DNA from: Marsupella aquatica | Lineage: Eukaryota; Marchantiophyta | NCBI GenBank assembly: GCA_973895155.1 | Contig: OZ316891.1 | Location: 11,656,001-11,720,000, forward strand | Length of the DNA stretch: 64,000 nucleotides | Direction of reading: 5' to 3' | Translations under genes and position numbers: made by a program | Shown: one piece after another, positions 11,406-22,300 of the stretch | Numbering within the stretch: position 1 is the stretch's first letter | Layout: every line of letters begins with the position of its first letter | The notes under the pieces: model-generated | What the model saw: the letters and a program-made list of their open reading frames with translations, nothing else | Database searches by the model: none | Told to the model about the DNA's origin: nothing

Positions 11406-14400
11406 TTAATCATCTAAAATTTCAAATTCTATGCCTCCATGAATATGTCTACATGACTGATTTGAACAAGTGAGTTGCTCTCCATTTGGGTCATATAGTC
11501 TGTCACAAGTGCAAGTGTCTTTGGGATAACGGTTTTTAAACTTAGAGGTGAGATCCCTAGTCTTTAGAACTTCCCAGACAAATCGGCGAGGATTTTCTCT
11601 GAAGGGACCTGCATAAGACTCGCCCAAACAGTTGTTGACCACATCTTTCATATCATCTTCGGTCAGGTTCTCAAATGTAGGGTAGGATTGTACCATATCC
11701 CTCACTTCCCAACATATCTCATCTCCAGTGACATCCAAGATGGTATACTCAATCTTGGAACGCCAAATCTTACTTCCCCACTTATGGGAAAGTAAATCAT
11801 AGATTGCAGCATTACTTTCACGGTCATCATTTATATTAACAAATGACCAAAGTGGATTGTTGACAGATATATATTGTCGGATGTCATAAGCCTTCCACAA
11901 TTTTCTAAGGAATGACCAAAGTATCTCTGGTAGAAAAGTGTCACTCTTGGCAATGTGTGAGAAGGGAGTTGGGAACAAACCACTATACTGTGGATTTGCA
12001 AAAGCCTTCACTGGAGAGTCATCAATAAGTAGAGTGTTTGTATCATCATACTTGTCTCCAAAATGACTCCACACCACACGCAAATCCTTCAACATAATAT
12101 TTTCTTTCCCATCTGCTACGTCCGGTCTTTTTATGCCAGTATCAAAAGCATCTTCTTGTGTGAAAACAAATTTAAATTGCCTCCGCTCCTCTTCTTTGAA
12201 AATCAAATTCATCATTTCATTAGTTCTTGGCCTCCCCGCACAAGTCCACAATGCGACATCAAAACCTTTGAAAGCCACCTCCAAAAATTGGTGCAACCCT
12301 GGCCTTTCCACGTACATGAAATTGAATCCACCCCGTCTCCCCCAATGCACACCCCGCACAGTTGTTGTAGATCTTAACGGTCCCGAGCTTTTTGTTTTGA
12401 CGCAATCCCAACAAATTTTGTTCAGGTCCAAAATCAAGAGTTTTCTTCTTATATCAGAGTGCAATTTAGGAGTGAAATCTGCAAAGATCCAAATGAATCA
12501 AAATTATATCTAAAAGATATATAAGAAGAACTTAGGGTCAAACCTGGATCGACCTGACCTAATGGGGAAAACAAACATATCATTTTTGAATGTCAAAGCA
12601 TTTTGATATATCAATGTAGAAGTACCTTGCTCAAATGCTTTGTCTTGGACCAGGGTACCGCTTGCTGAAGGTAGACCAATAATATCCTTCGATGGAAGAG
12701 ATGCTATGACAAAACTTTGGTCTGTCCATATATGATTTCCAAACATAATATTTTAGATTATTGTGAAAAATAGAATAACAAAACCATAATATTAACCTCC
12801 ACTACTAAATGACCCATATTCATCTATCATTTTATCACCTAGATCACTTTGGATATCAGAATTGACGCCAACAGGAAGCTGCTCCACCAACGTTGGCGGC
12901 GCAAACACTGGACTCAATCTCAATTTGTCTATTATGTAATCAGGTTTGACCATTAACTTAGGCGCATCCTCCAACGTTTCTTTCAATCCAACTTTAGGTC
13001 CATTTCTCCAAATGAAATGAGTTGCATGACGGACTGTCTTCATATATCCTGTTCTACCTATCTCAGATCCAGACTTTTGAGACAAGCGTAATATTATGGG
13101 GCTTCCGCTTGACATCCTTGTGAAGACCAATTTATTCCCTGACGAACAAAATTGAGGAGACTCGGAACAAGTTGAAGCACCTGCCTCTTCAGCTTCAACA
13201 TTTGTTGTCTCTCCAAGTGGAAGGTTGTCTTCAATCGCTTCTGCAATACCAACTTGTAGGTCCGTGGTGGGTGTAGTGGCCCCAATATTCTGCCAACCTA
13301 CATCCAATGTGCACGATACCTGCGGTCTCTCAGGATGCAATTTTGATACTTCAGGGTTGAGAGGATTTGATGGAGGGTCGCTCTCAGGGCGACCCGACAT
13401 CACTATGTTGAGTTGAGGTAGCCCTTCAACACCGTAGGTAGTAATGCCAACCATTTCTGTTGCTCGAGCATCCCAATTTCCGCCAAAATCCTCCTCTACC
13501 ATAGGACTTGAACCTCCATCGTCATGCTGCAACTCACCATCCTCAAGGTCAACTCGCTGAGGGCCCGGTTGGGGGTTGTCCATAGGCCCGCAAAGAACAC
13601 TTAGATGAGCTCTCCTAGGACCATGTACTCCCATCCGCTCTTTCATAAGGGAGGGAATCCTGTTGCACAAAACCCTTGCATATGCTTGGGTGAAATGGTG
13701 TTCTTGCAAAGTGTCTGAATAGACAAAACAATCTCGGTATGCCAACAAGGCCACCTTCAAAACCTGCCCTCCTGAAAAAAAATCGAGGACAGTCTCCCCC
13801 TCACCGGAAAAACATTCAATAATATTTTTGAGCATGTGTCGGGGCTTGGCATGCGGATTGACAAATCCTCCTCGACTTCCGACCATCTCAAACATTGGAG
13901 CTTGCCGCAATAAATCTGCCATATCAAATGCGGGAGATTGCTCCTCTGTCTCATTCTCTTTTCCCTTGCTTTTCTCTTGCTTGTCAGCCTTCACTTCAAT
14001 ATTGAAATCACAGTCAACATCGGGGTGAAAACTAAATTTTGAATTGAACTCTGGCTTAAACAATTGATTCCAATCAAAATTGTCTTCACCTATAATTCCA
14101 TCAAAAATGACCTGCTCAATCGCTCCTGTAAAAATTAAGCCCTGCGGATTTGGGCGATCTTCCCGATCATAACTCCCGTATTCAACATGGATGGCCAAAT
14201 GCTTTTTATGTCCTAATTTCCTTAGGGCACTTAAGATGTTGGCTGGAAGTGGCCCTGGATGAGTAGTCATGACAACTACAATGGTTGTATTCCTTGGCAA
14301 CTCCACAATATATTGGAGCAATACAAAAATTTCCGAATCTGTCCATTCATGTTGTTGTGCCCTACTAAAATCAACAATTGCAAGTGGACACATTGGCGTC

Positions 14401-17400
14401 GCCTCTTCCAATAACTCTGGCGTGGTTGTCTTCATTAGATTCTCACTGAAGAACGTCAAGAAAGGCTCTGTTCGTGTGCGCCCAACTCCACCAAATTGTT
14501 TGCAGTACAACCCGTCTAATCTCACCATTAGACTTTGAGGGAAAGCCTCCTTCACAATGTTCTTCCTTAATAAACTGCTAAGGTAGGCCTCCCCAACTGC
14601 TCTTCGCAATTTTGTCAGCTCAAGTTGAGATCCCAAGGCCGGCATGATGTTGACCACCGAAGCCCACGATGTCCCCCCGGGAAACTTCTCCTTGTGCTTC
14701 TCAACAAAGTACTCAACAATGACTTGCTTCAATTTAGTCATTACCTTGATGGTATGAGCCATATCTGGCATTGACACCAGATCCATCTTGTTGGAGGCAT
14801 CTTTCTTGAGAAGTGCTTTCTTCTCATAAACCGCAGTCAATATATCAATGATATCCTTAGAGCTGATCTCCCCTTCAAAACATCTAAAAAGAGTTGACGG
14901 GACCAGCTTTAGTGGCCGCGGCCCACCATACTCTCCTGCCCCGCCAGGGAGCTTCCCTGCCAACCAATCCCAACAAACAGTTTGCCATAAATGGAAAAGC
15001 TTATCCTCAGCAAAGAGCAACCAAAAAATGGCTTTCAAGCTCGACTTTCCCATTGTTATCTTTGCGAGGGCAAACCAATCTTGCATTTACATTCATCCAC
15101 CAAAAAACATGTTAGATGTTTAAACTTAGAAACTTCAACTTCTCTGCCTCGCCCCTAGAGCGAGGCGAAGAAAATGACAAAGCCATATGAAAATGGTTGG
15201 GGCAATCATTGTATTCATCATTCAATTTCATTTGGGTCGCTCTAAGAGTGAGGCAAAATTAAAGTACAATTCCAACTAATGAAAATGTTTACCTGGTATT
15301 TCTGGTTGTCTGTACTTTGGTTTGTTCCAATTCCTGGACGCGGTGGTTTCCCACATTCATCAAATTGCCTTCTCGCATGAACAACTGTCTCTAGAAAACA
15401 AGACTTAAACTGCATGGTCTGATTTACTGCATTTGAAAGGCTCGAGTGCTCGACCAAAATTGCCCTTGGAGTGAGGTCTGATAAGATCCTCGCTTTCCGA
15501 TATTGGAGTTTGCTAGCAAGATCAGTTAGCTTGGCATCCTTGTCTGCCCACCCTTGAATCCATTGTGCAGCCTTTGCGGAATGTTGCCCACTGATTGCAA
15601 GAAATTGTATCTCTTGCTTCTTAACACCAAACAAAAATTGCTTCCGATCGCGTGCGGTATTGTCAAAATGTAACAACTGCTTAGTGCGCTCTAGAAATGG
15701 AATCAAATCTGCAACATGTGGTTCCTGGCCAGGGTTTTTCATCATTGATTTTGCTATCTCTAAGGCATGAGCCTGGTTGAACATCCGATACACAAAAATT
15801 GCAGTAGGCGGAAGAATACTTTTAACCGGGATTTCAAAAACCTCCCTGATTCCAAAAGTGTAGTATTGCTCGATGTTCCGCAAAGCTTTCTGCCCCTCCA
15901 ATACATCTCGTTCCTCTGGTGCATCTGTTGGGCATGTATCATCCTCTGGATCCAAGACCAACCTTGCTTTTGACGCTGACACGGGCTTTGATTTTCCAAT
16001 CTTGGCCTTCTTCTTGGGCTTCTTGTCGGAGTCCTTATCTTTCTTCTTCAACGCCGCCTTTTTTCCTCTAGTACTTCCTTCACTCCTTGGCTCTCTTTGT
16101 TTTCTCTTCTTCTGTGTTTCAGCCGACGTCATTTCTTTGGCCTTCATCTTCATCTTCCCCTTACCTCGATGCTTTTCTTCCTTCTTCTTTTGAGTTGAAA
16201 TCCACTTCATGCAAGCATCTTCGTCAAACTCATCAGAGAAAATAAAACTCTTATCAATTGCTTGCTCATATGAAAAGCGTGCTGTTTCAATCATCCTTTG
16301 GACAACCCATGTGTTAGGAAGATCTATAAGGTCCGGATGATCATGCATGTACCGCTTCACAGAGAGGAATCCAAAGACAACATCAACCCCACTCAATTTG
16401 AATCTTCCATGCCTCTCAAGAACATCCTCTGCAGTGAACCCATCTGGAAGAAATCCCATTGAACAAATACTAGCCTCCGAGCGTGCTATCCACTCCACGT
16501 TGATAATTGACGAGTACATCTTGATTGGCAAGTAAAGTCTCATCCACTGAGATCTTTCTCTGGATTCAATAATGATTGTAACATTGCGGTTATCACTGCA
16601 ATTTACAAGGACCACAGGGCCCAACGCAACTATCTTCTTGTCGTTCATTGTCTCAGCAGTGATTGCCTTGATACAAATCATTGACAAGTCATTCTCCATG
16701 ATCCCTACTTCAAGTGCCCACAAAAATCCTGCCTTATCTTGTCCAGGGAAAATAAAGTCCTTGACATCCTCGGCCATAATATTTAACTCTGGGGATCCAA
16801 GTTGTTCTCCTGGAAAAACAAATTGAAACGACAAACATTAAAGCAAGAGATCTTCTGTGTTGCCTCGCCCCTAGAGCGAGCTGGAGACAAGGTCTGCATC
16901 AACAAACATGTGGGTTGGGTCGCTCCTCGAGCGACCCTAGGAAAACTTAAATCAAGGTCCAACCAACAACAAATTTGGATCGCTCCTGGAGCGACCCTAG
17001 GAAAACTTAAATCAAGGTCCAACCAACAACAGAGTTGGGTTGCTCCTGGAGCGACCCTAGGAAAACTTAAATCAAGGTCCAACCAACAACAGAGTTGGGT
17101 CGCTCCTGGAGCGACCCTAGGAAAACTTAAATCAACGTTCAACCAACAACAAAGTTGGGTCGCTCCTGGAGCGACCCTAGGAAAACTTAAATCAACGTCC
17201 AACCAATAACAACGACAAATCTTAGGCAAGATAGGGTCGCTCTAAGAGCGACCCTTCAAAGACTAACTTGCATCAATTGTTGAATCATACTTACGTGGAA
17301 CTGTGATATGAAATCCCCTTGAGGCGGCCAAAGCGGATTCCACCGACATCTTTAGTAAAGTGTCTTGAGAATCATACTCAAAGATTTTACTAGAATCAAA

Positions 17401-17463
17401 GTTCAGGGACTGCCCAGAACTAGAAGTGCTAGTAGAATCATCAGAACTAGAGGAAGTGGCCAT
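11406..17463 (-). CDS. Predicted ParB-like/methyltransferase-like/FCP1-like fusion protein (6 exons)
   Basis: Six exons on the minus strand join in phase: 17463-17295, 16809-15293, 15059-12797, 12721-12626, 12558-12544 (15 nt, optional) and 12478-11406. They give about 1,710 residues from a start in a Ser-rich stretch (MATSSSSDD). Residues ~57-560: an unrecognised N-terminal part, a Lys-rich linker, then a ParB/sulfiredoxin-like module (EIPVKSILPP, HALEIAKSMMKN, FLAISGQHSAKAAQW). Residues ~563-1316: a region like permuted N4/N6 DNA methyltransferases, with a degenerate IVDFSRAQQ..W catalytic loop, then NPHAKPRHMLKNIIECFSG and ETVLDFFSGG. Last ~350 residues: an FCP1-like HAD domain (LLILDLNKICWD, VALWTCAGRP, TLLIDDSP) and a Cys/His-rich tail (CTCDRLYDPNGEQLTCSNQ). 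The DPPY motif and the second Asp of DxD are altered, so activity is uncertain. The three large blocks could still be separate genes, but the introns between exons 3-6 are under 80 bp, leaving no room for promoters. Family assignments are by motif reading only. Confidence 0.6.
15142..15256. repeat. GAGCGA-type palindromes in intron 2
   Basis: Two inverted motifs lie in the intron between the ParB-like and methyltransferase-like exons. One is gcctcgc, seven bases, then gcgaggc, near 15146-15170. The other is gggtcgctc, taa, gagtgaggc, near 15236. They belong to the same motif family as the arrays at 16.9-17.3 kb and 18.8-19.2 kb. Confidence 0.7.
16917..17254. repeat. 60-bp minisatellite carrying perfect palindromes (intron 1)
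   Basis: Five units of exactly 60 bp run from 16917 to 17220. Each opens with gggtcgctc, a 3-base spacer, then gagcgaccc, which is a 9-bp inverted repeat. The rest of the unit is taggaaaacttaaatcaag and gtccaaccaacaac. Copies 1, 4 and 5 have perfect arms; copies 2 and 3 have one change each. A further perfect palindrome with spacer taa lies at 17234-17254, and a related one at about 16862-16880. The array sits inside the first intron of the fusion gene. It stays open in several frames only because 60 is divisible by three, so I do not call the 20-residue repeat proteins it could encode. Confidence 0.9.
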
Positions 17464-17539
17464 TGAAAAATGCCTCACAAATGTTTAGATGACATGTGGC
17501 AACCTAGTATACAAGAATGCCTATAGCTAGACCACACCA

Positions 17540-17802
17540 CGGAGCGAGGCTACAGAGCAAGGAAAAAAATCTACTATGAGCAAGGCAAAATCAACAGAGC
17601 GAGGCAAGAAAATCTACTATGAGCGAGGCAAGAGGGAGGAGGGAAACCAGGGCAGCCGGTCAAGAAGACAATGAAGGAGGAGATGGATGCAAGAAGACAA
17701 TGAGGCAAATGAGGTAATGTCTTTGCCTTTTGCCTTCCTATACCCTCACTGCCACGGCCGATCGTACGCCACGGCCGATCCTATGCCACGGCCGATTGTA
17801 CG
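17540..17802. repeat. Short GAGCGAGGC repeats and a gccacggccgat triplet
   Basis: Upstream of the fusion gene start, gagcgaggcaaga and close variants recur from about 17540 to 17640, with tctactatgagc between copies. From about 17752 to 17802 the unit gccacggccgat occurs three times, spaced 17-18 bp and followed by cgtac, cctat and tgtac. They lie in the interval from which the two cassette genes diverge, where regulatory sites would be expected. No TATA box could be assigned with confidence. Confidence 0.65.
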
Positions 17803-18817
17803 CGACCTTACGCAACCCAGCCACTTGCTCCCTTCCACGCGCCTGTGAACTCGCAACCCTCATAATGACCTAGCTGTACGGGTATCCATAGATTTTGAAA
17901 AATGATGCACGGTCGTACGGGTGTCCACAGAATGCCGATCAGAGTAATCAGACTTTCGGCCTCTCGATGTTGTGAACCCCTTCAGGACAAACTTGGCTAA
18001 AGCTTGCTCACAAATGGTATAAAGCTCTACAGATCCAATCATTTCTCTCTTTTGTATGGCGCGTGCGTTTCTGGTCATTGCTCACTCTCGGTCTTGCCCT
18101 TCGGCCCTTGTCTATCTTGCTTCTGTTTGGTGACTGATTCGACTGACTTGGACATTTATGGTTACAAGAGTTCGTGCAAGGAAAGTCCTGTTTCAAGTAT
18201 ATTGCATTAGTTTTGGTGTCCTTGGTTGGCGACACGTCTTCTATAGTCCTTAAGAGAGGTATTACTTCATCTACCATTCTCTTAATTTCTTCTCTATGAT
18301 ATCCACCAAATATTTGGCCCTAGCTTTATGACCTAACTAAGCCCTAGATAATGTAGGGTTCCTAACGACACACTCGTCTACCCACACGTCTACACACTTC
18401 AATGGTCTAATTCAGCTTAATCATTCCCCTGATTTATTCCTCGGGGGTTTCACTTCCACAAAAATGGCATATCACGTGCGACGAAGGATAGGGTCATTTT
18501 ATTGGTTCTAAGGGAAGACTTAAGAATTTTTGTAGAAGAACAATAGGGTCTTTTAAATTCAATTTTGAGACTTATAAGAACATTAGGGTCCTTTTAATCC
18601 AATTTTTAGAATATTCCAAGAATATTCCAACTTTATAGGGGTTAATAAATAATTTTTTTTTCTTACATTTTAGGGGGTCCGAGGCCTAAAAACGTCGCAG
18701 GCGATGGGGAGGTCCCCATATAGTGAGACCCCTGAGATTTATTCATTTCCATATTTTCTCTTTTCCTTCACAATTCTTGCTTCTCCAGGATTGTGCTCAT
18801 CTTTTCTTGCTCTCCCC

Positions 18818-19225
18818 TTGCCTCGCTCCAAGAGCGTCATGCCCTTGCCTCGCTCCAAGAGCGTCATACACTTACCTTTCATCAGGAGCATCCTGCCCTT
18901 TCTTTTCTCCAAGGGCATCCGCTCTCCATTGCCTCGCCATCAGAGCGTCCCTCAACCGCCTCGCCCCTAGAGCAACCCTCCATCGCCTAGCCCCTAGAGC
19001 GACCCTCATTCACCTTGCCCCTAGAGCGTCTCTCCATCGCCTCGCCCCTAGAGCGACCCTCATTCACCTCGCCCCTAGAGCGTCCCTCCATCGCCTCGCC
19101 TCTAGAGCGACCCTCCATCGCCTCGCCCCTAGAGCGACCCTCCATCGCCTCGCCCCTAGAGCGTCCCTCAATCGCCTCGCCCCTAGAGCGTCGCAACCTT
19201 GCCTCGCTCCAAGAGCGTCCCTGAC
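18818..19225. repeat. 27-bp minisatellite of the same palindromic family
   Basis: About fourteen units of roughly 27 bp follow the pattern cctcgcccctagagcgaccc or its variants (cctcgctccaagagcgtc). Arms cgctc and gagcg flank a 3-base centre in the best copies. The unit is nine codons long, so long repeat-only open frames appear on both strands (18723-19304 plus, 18987-19196 minus). They lack any non-repeat domain and are artefacts of the unit length. The array ends about 175 bp before the ATG of the transposase-type gene. Confidence 0.9.
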
Positions 19226-19399
19226 CTTAGAATCCTGTTGTGTAAAGCCAATACACATAAACTCCCAAATATTTTTTTCCTTTAAATTGAATTCAAATGT
19301 TTAGATCTAATATTGTAATATCTAGAGTAGTGCTTATCAGTATGCACATCAGCTGAACAATTTTTAAATGTTTTTGGATGCAGAGATCCTTTCGCTACC

Positions 19400-22300
19400 A
19401 TGAGTAAATTTATGCGAGGGGATGAAGTTTCATTGATAATTGATGGTTTTGAAGTGGCAATTGGGACCATCCAAAAGGTTGATCCCAAAGACACTATACA
19501 CAATATTTGTCTTGGGAAAAATCGAATTGGGGTCCTTATCGAGAGGTGTCTTGAAACATCTTGTCCACTACCATTTCCATCCAAAACATCATCGAGCCTA
19601 GGTGATGCAGTTGACTCGTGTGTGATCTGGGATTCTTCCTTGGCATATTTGAGGTCTTCAACATTGCCGAAAAGAACCGCTGTGGATGGTGTTCCTACTC
19701 CAGTGGACGGGGATGAAGGATGTTCCGAAATGGATGTTGGTGGTAAAGGAGGCAACCTTGCTGAAGGAGAGGAGGTTGAGATGTTCATTTTAGATGAACT
19801 TGTATCAAAAGGAGTTGTCTTCAATACCAATCCAATGGACACTTGTCATAGTGAACGACTCGGTGTTGGCCGTGTCAGTATACAAATATCAGAGGTTGTT
19901 CAGGGAAATAGAAAATTACCGTATCCGCATCCTGGAGCTGACACAGTGCAAGAGGCAATGCAGACTTGGGTAATGTGGGATGTTGCTGATGTTTCAAGAA
20001 AAGGCTCTATTCGAGGTTCTGGCATGTTTGTTGGTGCAAACCCGGGTGCAAACCTGTTTAAGGATCTTCCATTGAAAGATTTTACAATGCGTTCCAACTG
20101 GATGGCAGAGGAAGTTGACTTGTATGATGTTTCTCGTTGTCGTAAGGTTGCGACAGGGGTTATCACAGTTCATTTTGAAGCAGGTGCTGTTGATGATGAA
20201 CTTCTTGGTCCAAAGCATGTGGGTGTAGCTGTTGTGAATATCAACGATCCCGCATTATTTCCAAATATCCGTGCTGGTACTCCAGGTTTGGTGAGGTGGG
20301 AAATCAAATCTTTGTTGTTGATTTCATCTCAAATGTTTCTCGGGGATATCCTTGAGAAAGGTTCACATGTGTGGATAGAATCGGGTCGAAATGAGAGCGA
20401 CCCGGATTTGGATGGTGATGGGAAACCTCCAAAAAGACCTTATAATTTCATTAGAAGAACCAAAGTGGATCTGGAGGAGAAAAAAAAACATTTGCAATCA
20501 AGGGCGCTTTTGAAAATCACCGAGGAGTCCATTGATTCCATCCAAAGAGAAGGTTGTTGCAGGTTAAAGTGTTGCTTGAACATGCCAAGAGAGGACTTGG
20601 AGGCAATGAGGAGGGAATTTCATGGAATGTCAAGTGACAACAAACAAGTCATATCTTCAATCTTTTTGGGTGTAGAGAAGACCAAGTCAAGAGAAAAGGA
20701 TTTTTTGTTCTAAAGGGACGTGTGGTTTGTAAGGATGCGTTCATAAAAATGCATGGGTTTAGTACGGCAAAGTATTATGATTACAAAAATCAGTACGAAG
20801 CTGGGTGCACAATTGGTTTCCATGGAAATCAAGGGCAACATAAGACACGATCAAGCACCTTGCATGCTCGTGCATTGTTGGAGTCCATTTTAATCCAAAA
20901 TGGAGAACCAATGCCACATCTTCCCTATGGTGGGTCCAACGGCACCGATACTGTCAAATATCGACTCCCATCATGTTTCACTAAGAAGGAGATTTTTCAA
21001 GAGGTATTTGCAAAGATGGAATTGGACGGCTATGCTAAGGTTACTGAAGTTACCATGTACAACATCTGGAAAAATTCTTTTGATAATTTTGACTTTCACA
21101 AGGGCAGTGCATTTGCCAAGTGCACATTTTGCACTGAGTTCAAAGATCAATTGATGCGGGAGAAGAGAAAAAAGAGCGTGCAGAGATTGAAGAGAAAAGA
21201 GCACGACATCTTCATGAACAAATGTCAAGGAGATATGTTTACTATGCTCATAGGGTTCTTGCAAAGAAGGATCCTCAAAACTATCTTTGCATTATTCATG
21301 ATAAGATGGACCAAGCCAAGACTTGGATCCCCAGATTGGTCCCCACTCCAAAATCTCTCTCTGGTAGTGGTCAACCTCTGCCCATTGCCCTTACTGGGAT
21401 GTTAACCCATGGAAGGGATCCAGGAGTGTATGCACACTTTAGTTTGACTGGCCTTTGGCCTGGAGATGCAGACTTCACTGTGACATCTTTGGCCAAATGC
21501 CTTCGAGATTTGGAGGATTACACTGGAGACAAAACGGGAGACATGCTTGAAGCTTTCAATTGGAACGCAACTAGGCCAATATTTCAGTCTCTTTTGGACT
21601 TTGAAGCATTTCAAGCGGGTTACTTGGAACCCAAAAATGTTTCAATTCTCAAGTTTCAAGGCCTTGATGACGGTTAGGAGAGCCAAAAAACCAGCACAAC
21701 AGATGCTGGTTCTAGAGTTGATCCTGAGACTACGAGCTCTTTCAAGCCCTTACCAAGGCACCTAACATTGCAGATGGACAATTCAGGAAAAGATAATAAA
21801 AATCAATATGTGATGGCATTTTGCAACGAGCTTGTTAGCAGGGGGTGTTTGAAACTGTGCAAATGTCATTCCTCATGGTTGGCCACACCCATGAGGATGT
21901 GGATGCACTATTTTCTCAAGTATCCAAACAGGTCAGGTACAAAGAGGTTGCTACCCTCCTTGCGTTGATGGCTGAGGTTTGGGAGTGTGAAAGCATCCAT
22001 CCCGTACCACGATTGATTCAGGAGGTTGCATCTTACAAGCACTATTTGAAGGCTTTCCAAGTGAAAGAGATTGAAGGTCACTCAAAACCAGTGGCATTTC
22101 TATTCTCCATGAGGGATAATGTGCCAGTGTATCAATATAAAGCACATGTCAAACAACCTTGGCTTCCAGCAACAGGGAGGTCAATTTGGAGAACTGATCT
22201 CATCACAAACACACTCATTTTACCGGAGGGCCAACCATTTGCAAAACCTATATCGGGGGAGGTACAAAAGAAAGCCGAGGAAATCATCCCATTCCTTAAT

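Larger units (their letters stand above)
17464..19399. promoter_or_regulatory. Divergent intergenic region between the two cassette genes
   Basis: This 1.9-kb interval separates the start of the minus-strand fusion gene (17463) from the ATG of the plus-strand transposase-type gene (19400), so both promoters should lie here. It holds the minisatellites described separately. Its centre (17860-18700) has no recognisable gene. A splice-acceptor-like ttggatgcag lies 13 bp before the 19400 ATG, so an upstream 5' exon for the plus-strand gene is possible. Confidence 0.4.

Noticed and set aside
16783-17229. 20-residue-repeat open frames on both strands
   Set aside because: They come from the 60-bp minisatellite inside intron 1 of the fusion gene.
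18723-19304. 193-aa repetitive open frame (LAPRAT-type repeats)
   Set aside because: It is a 27-bp minisatellite whose unit is a multiple of three, so it stays open in several frames on both strands. It has no domain outside the repeat.
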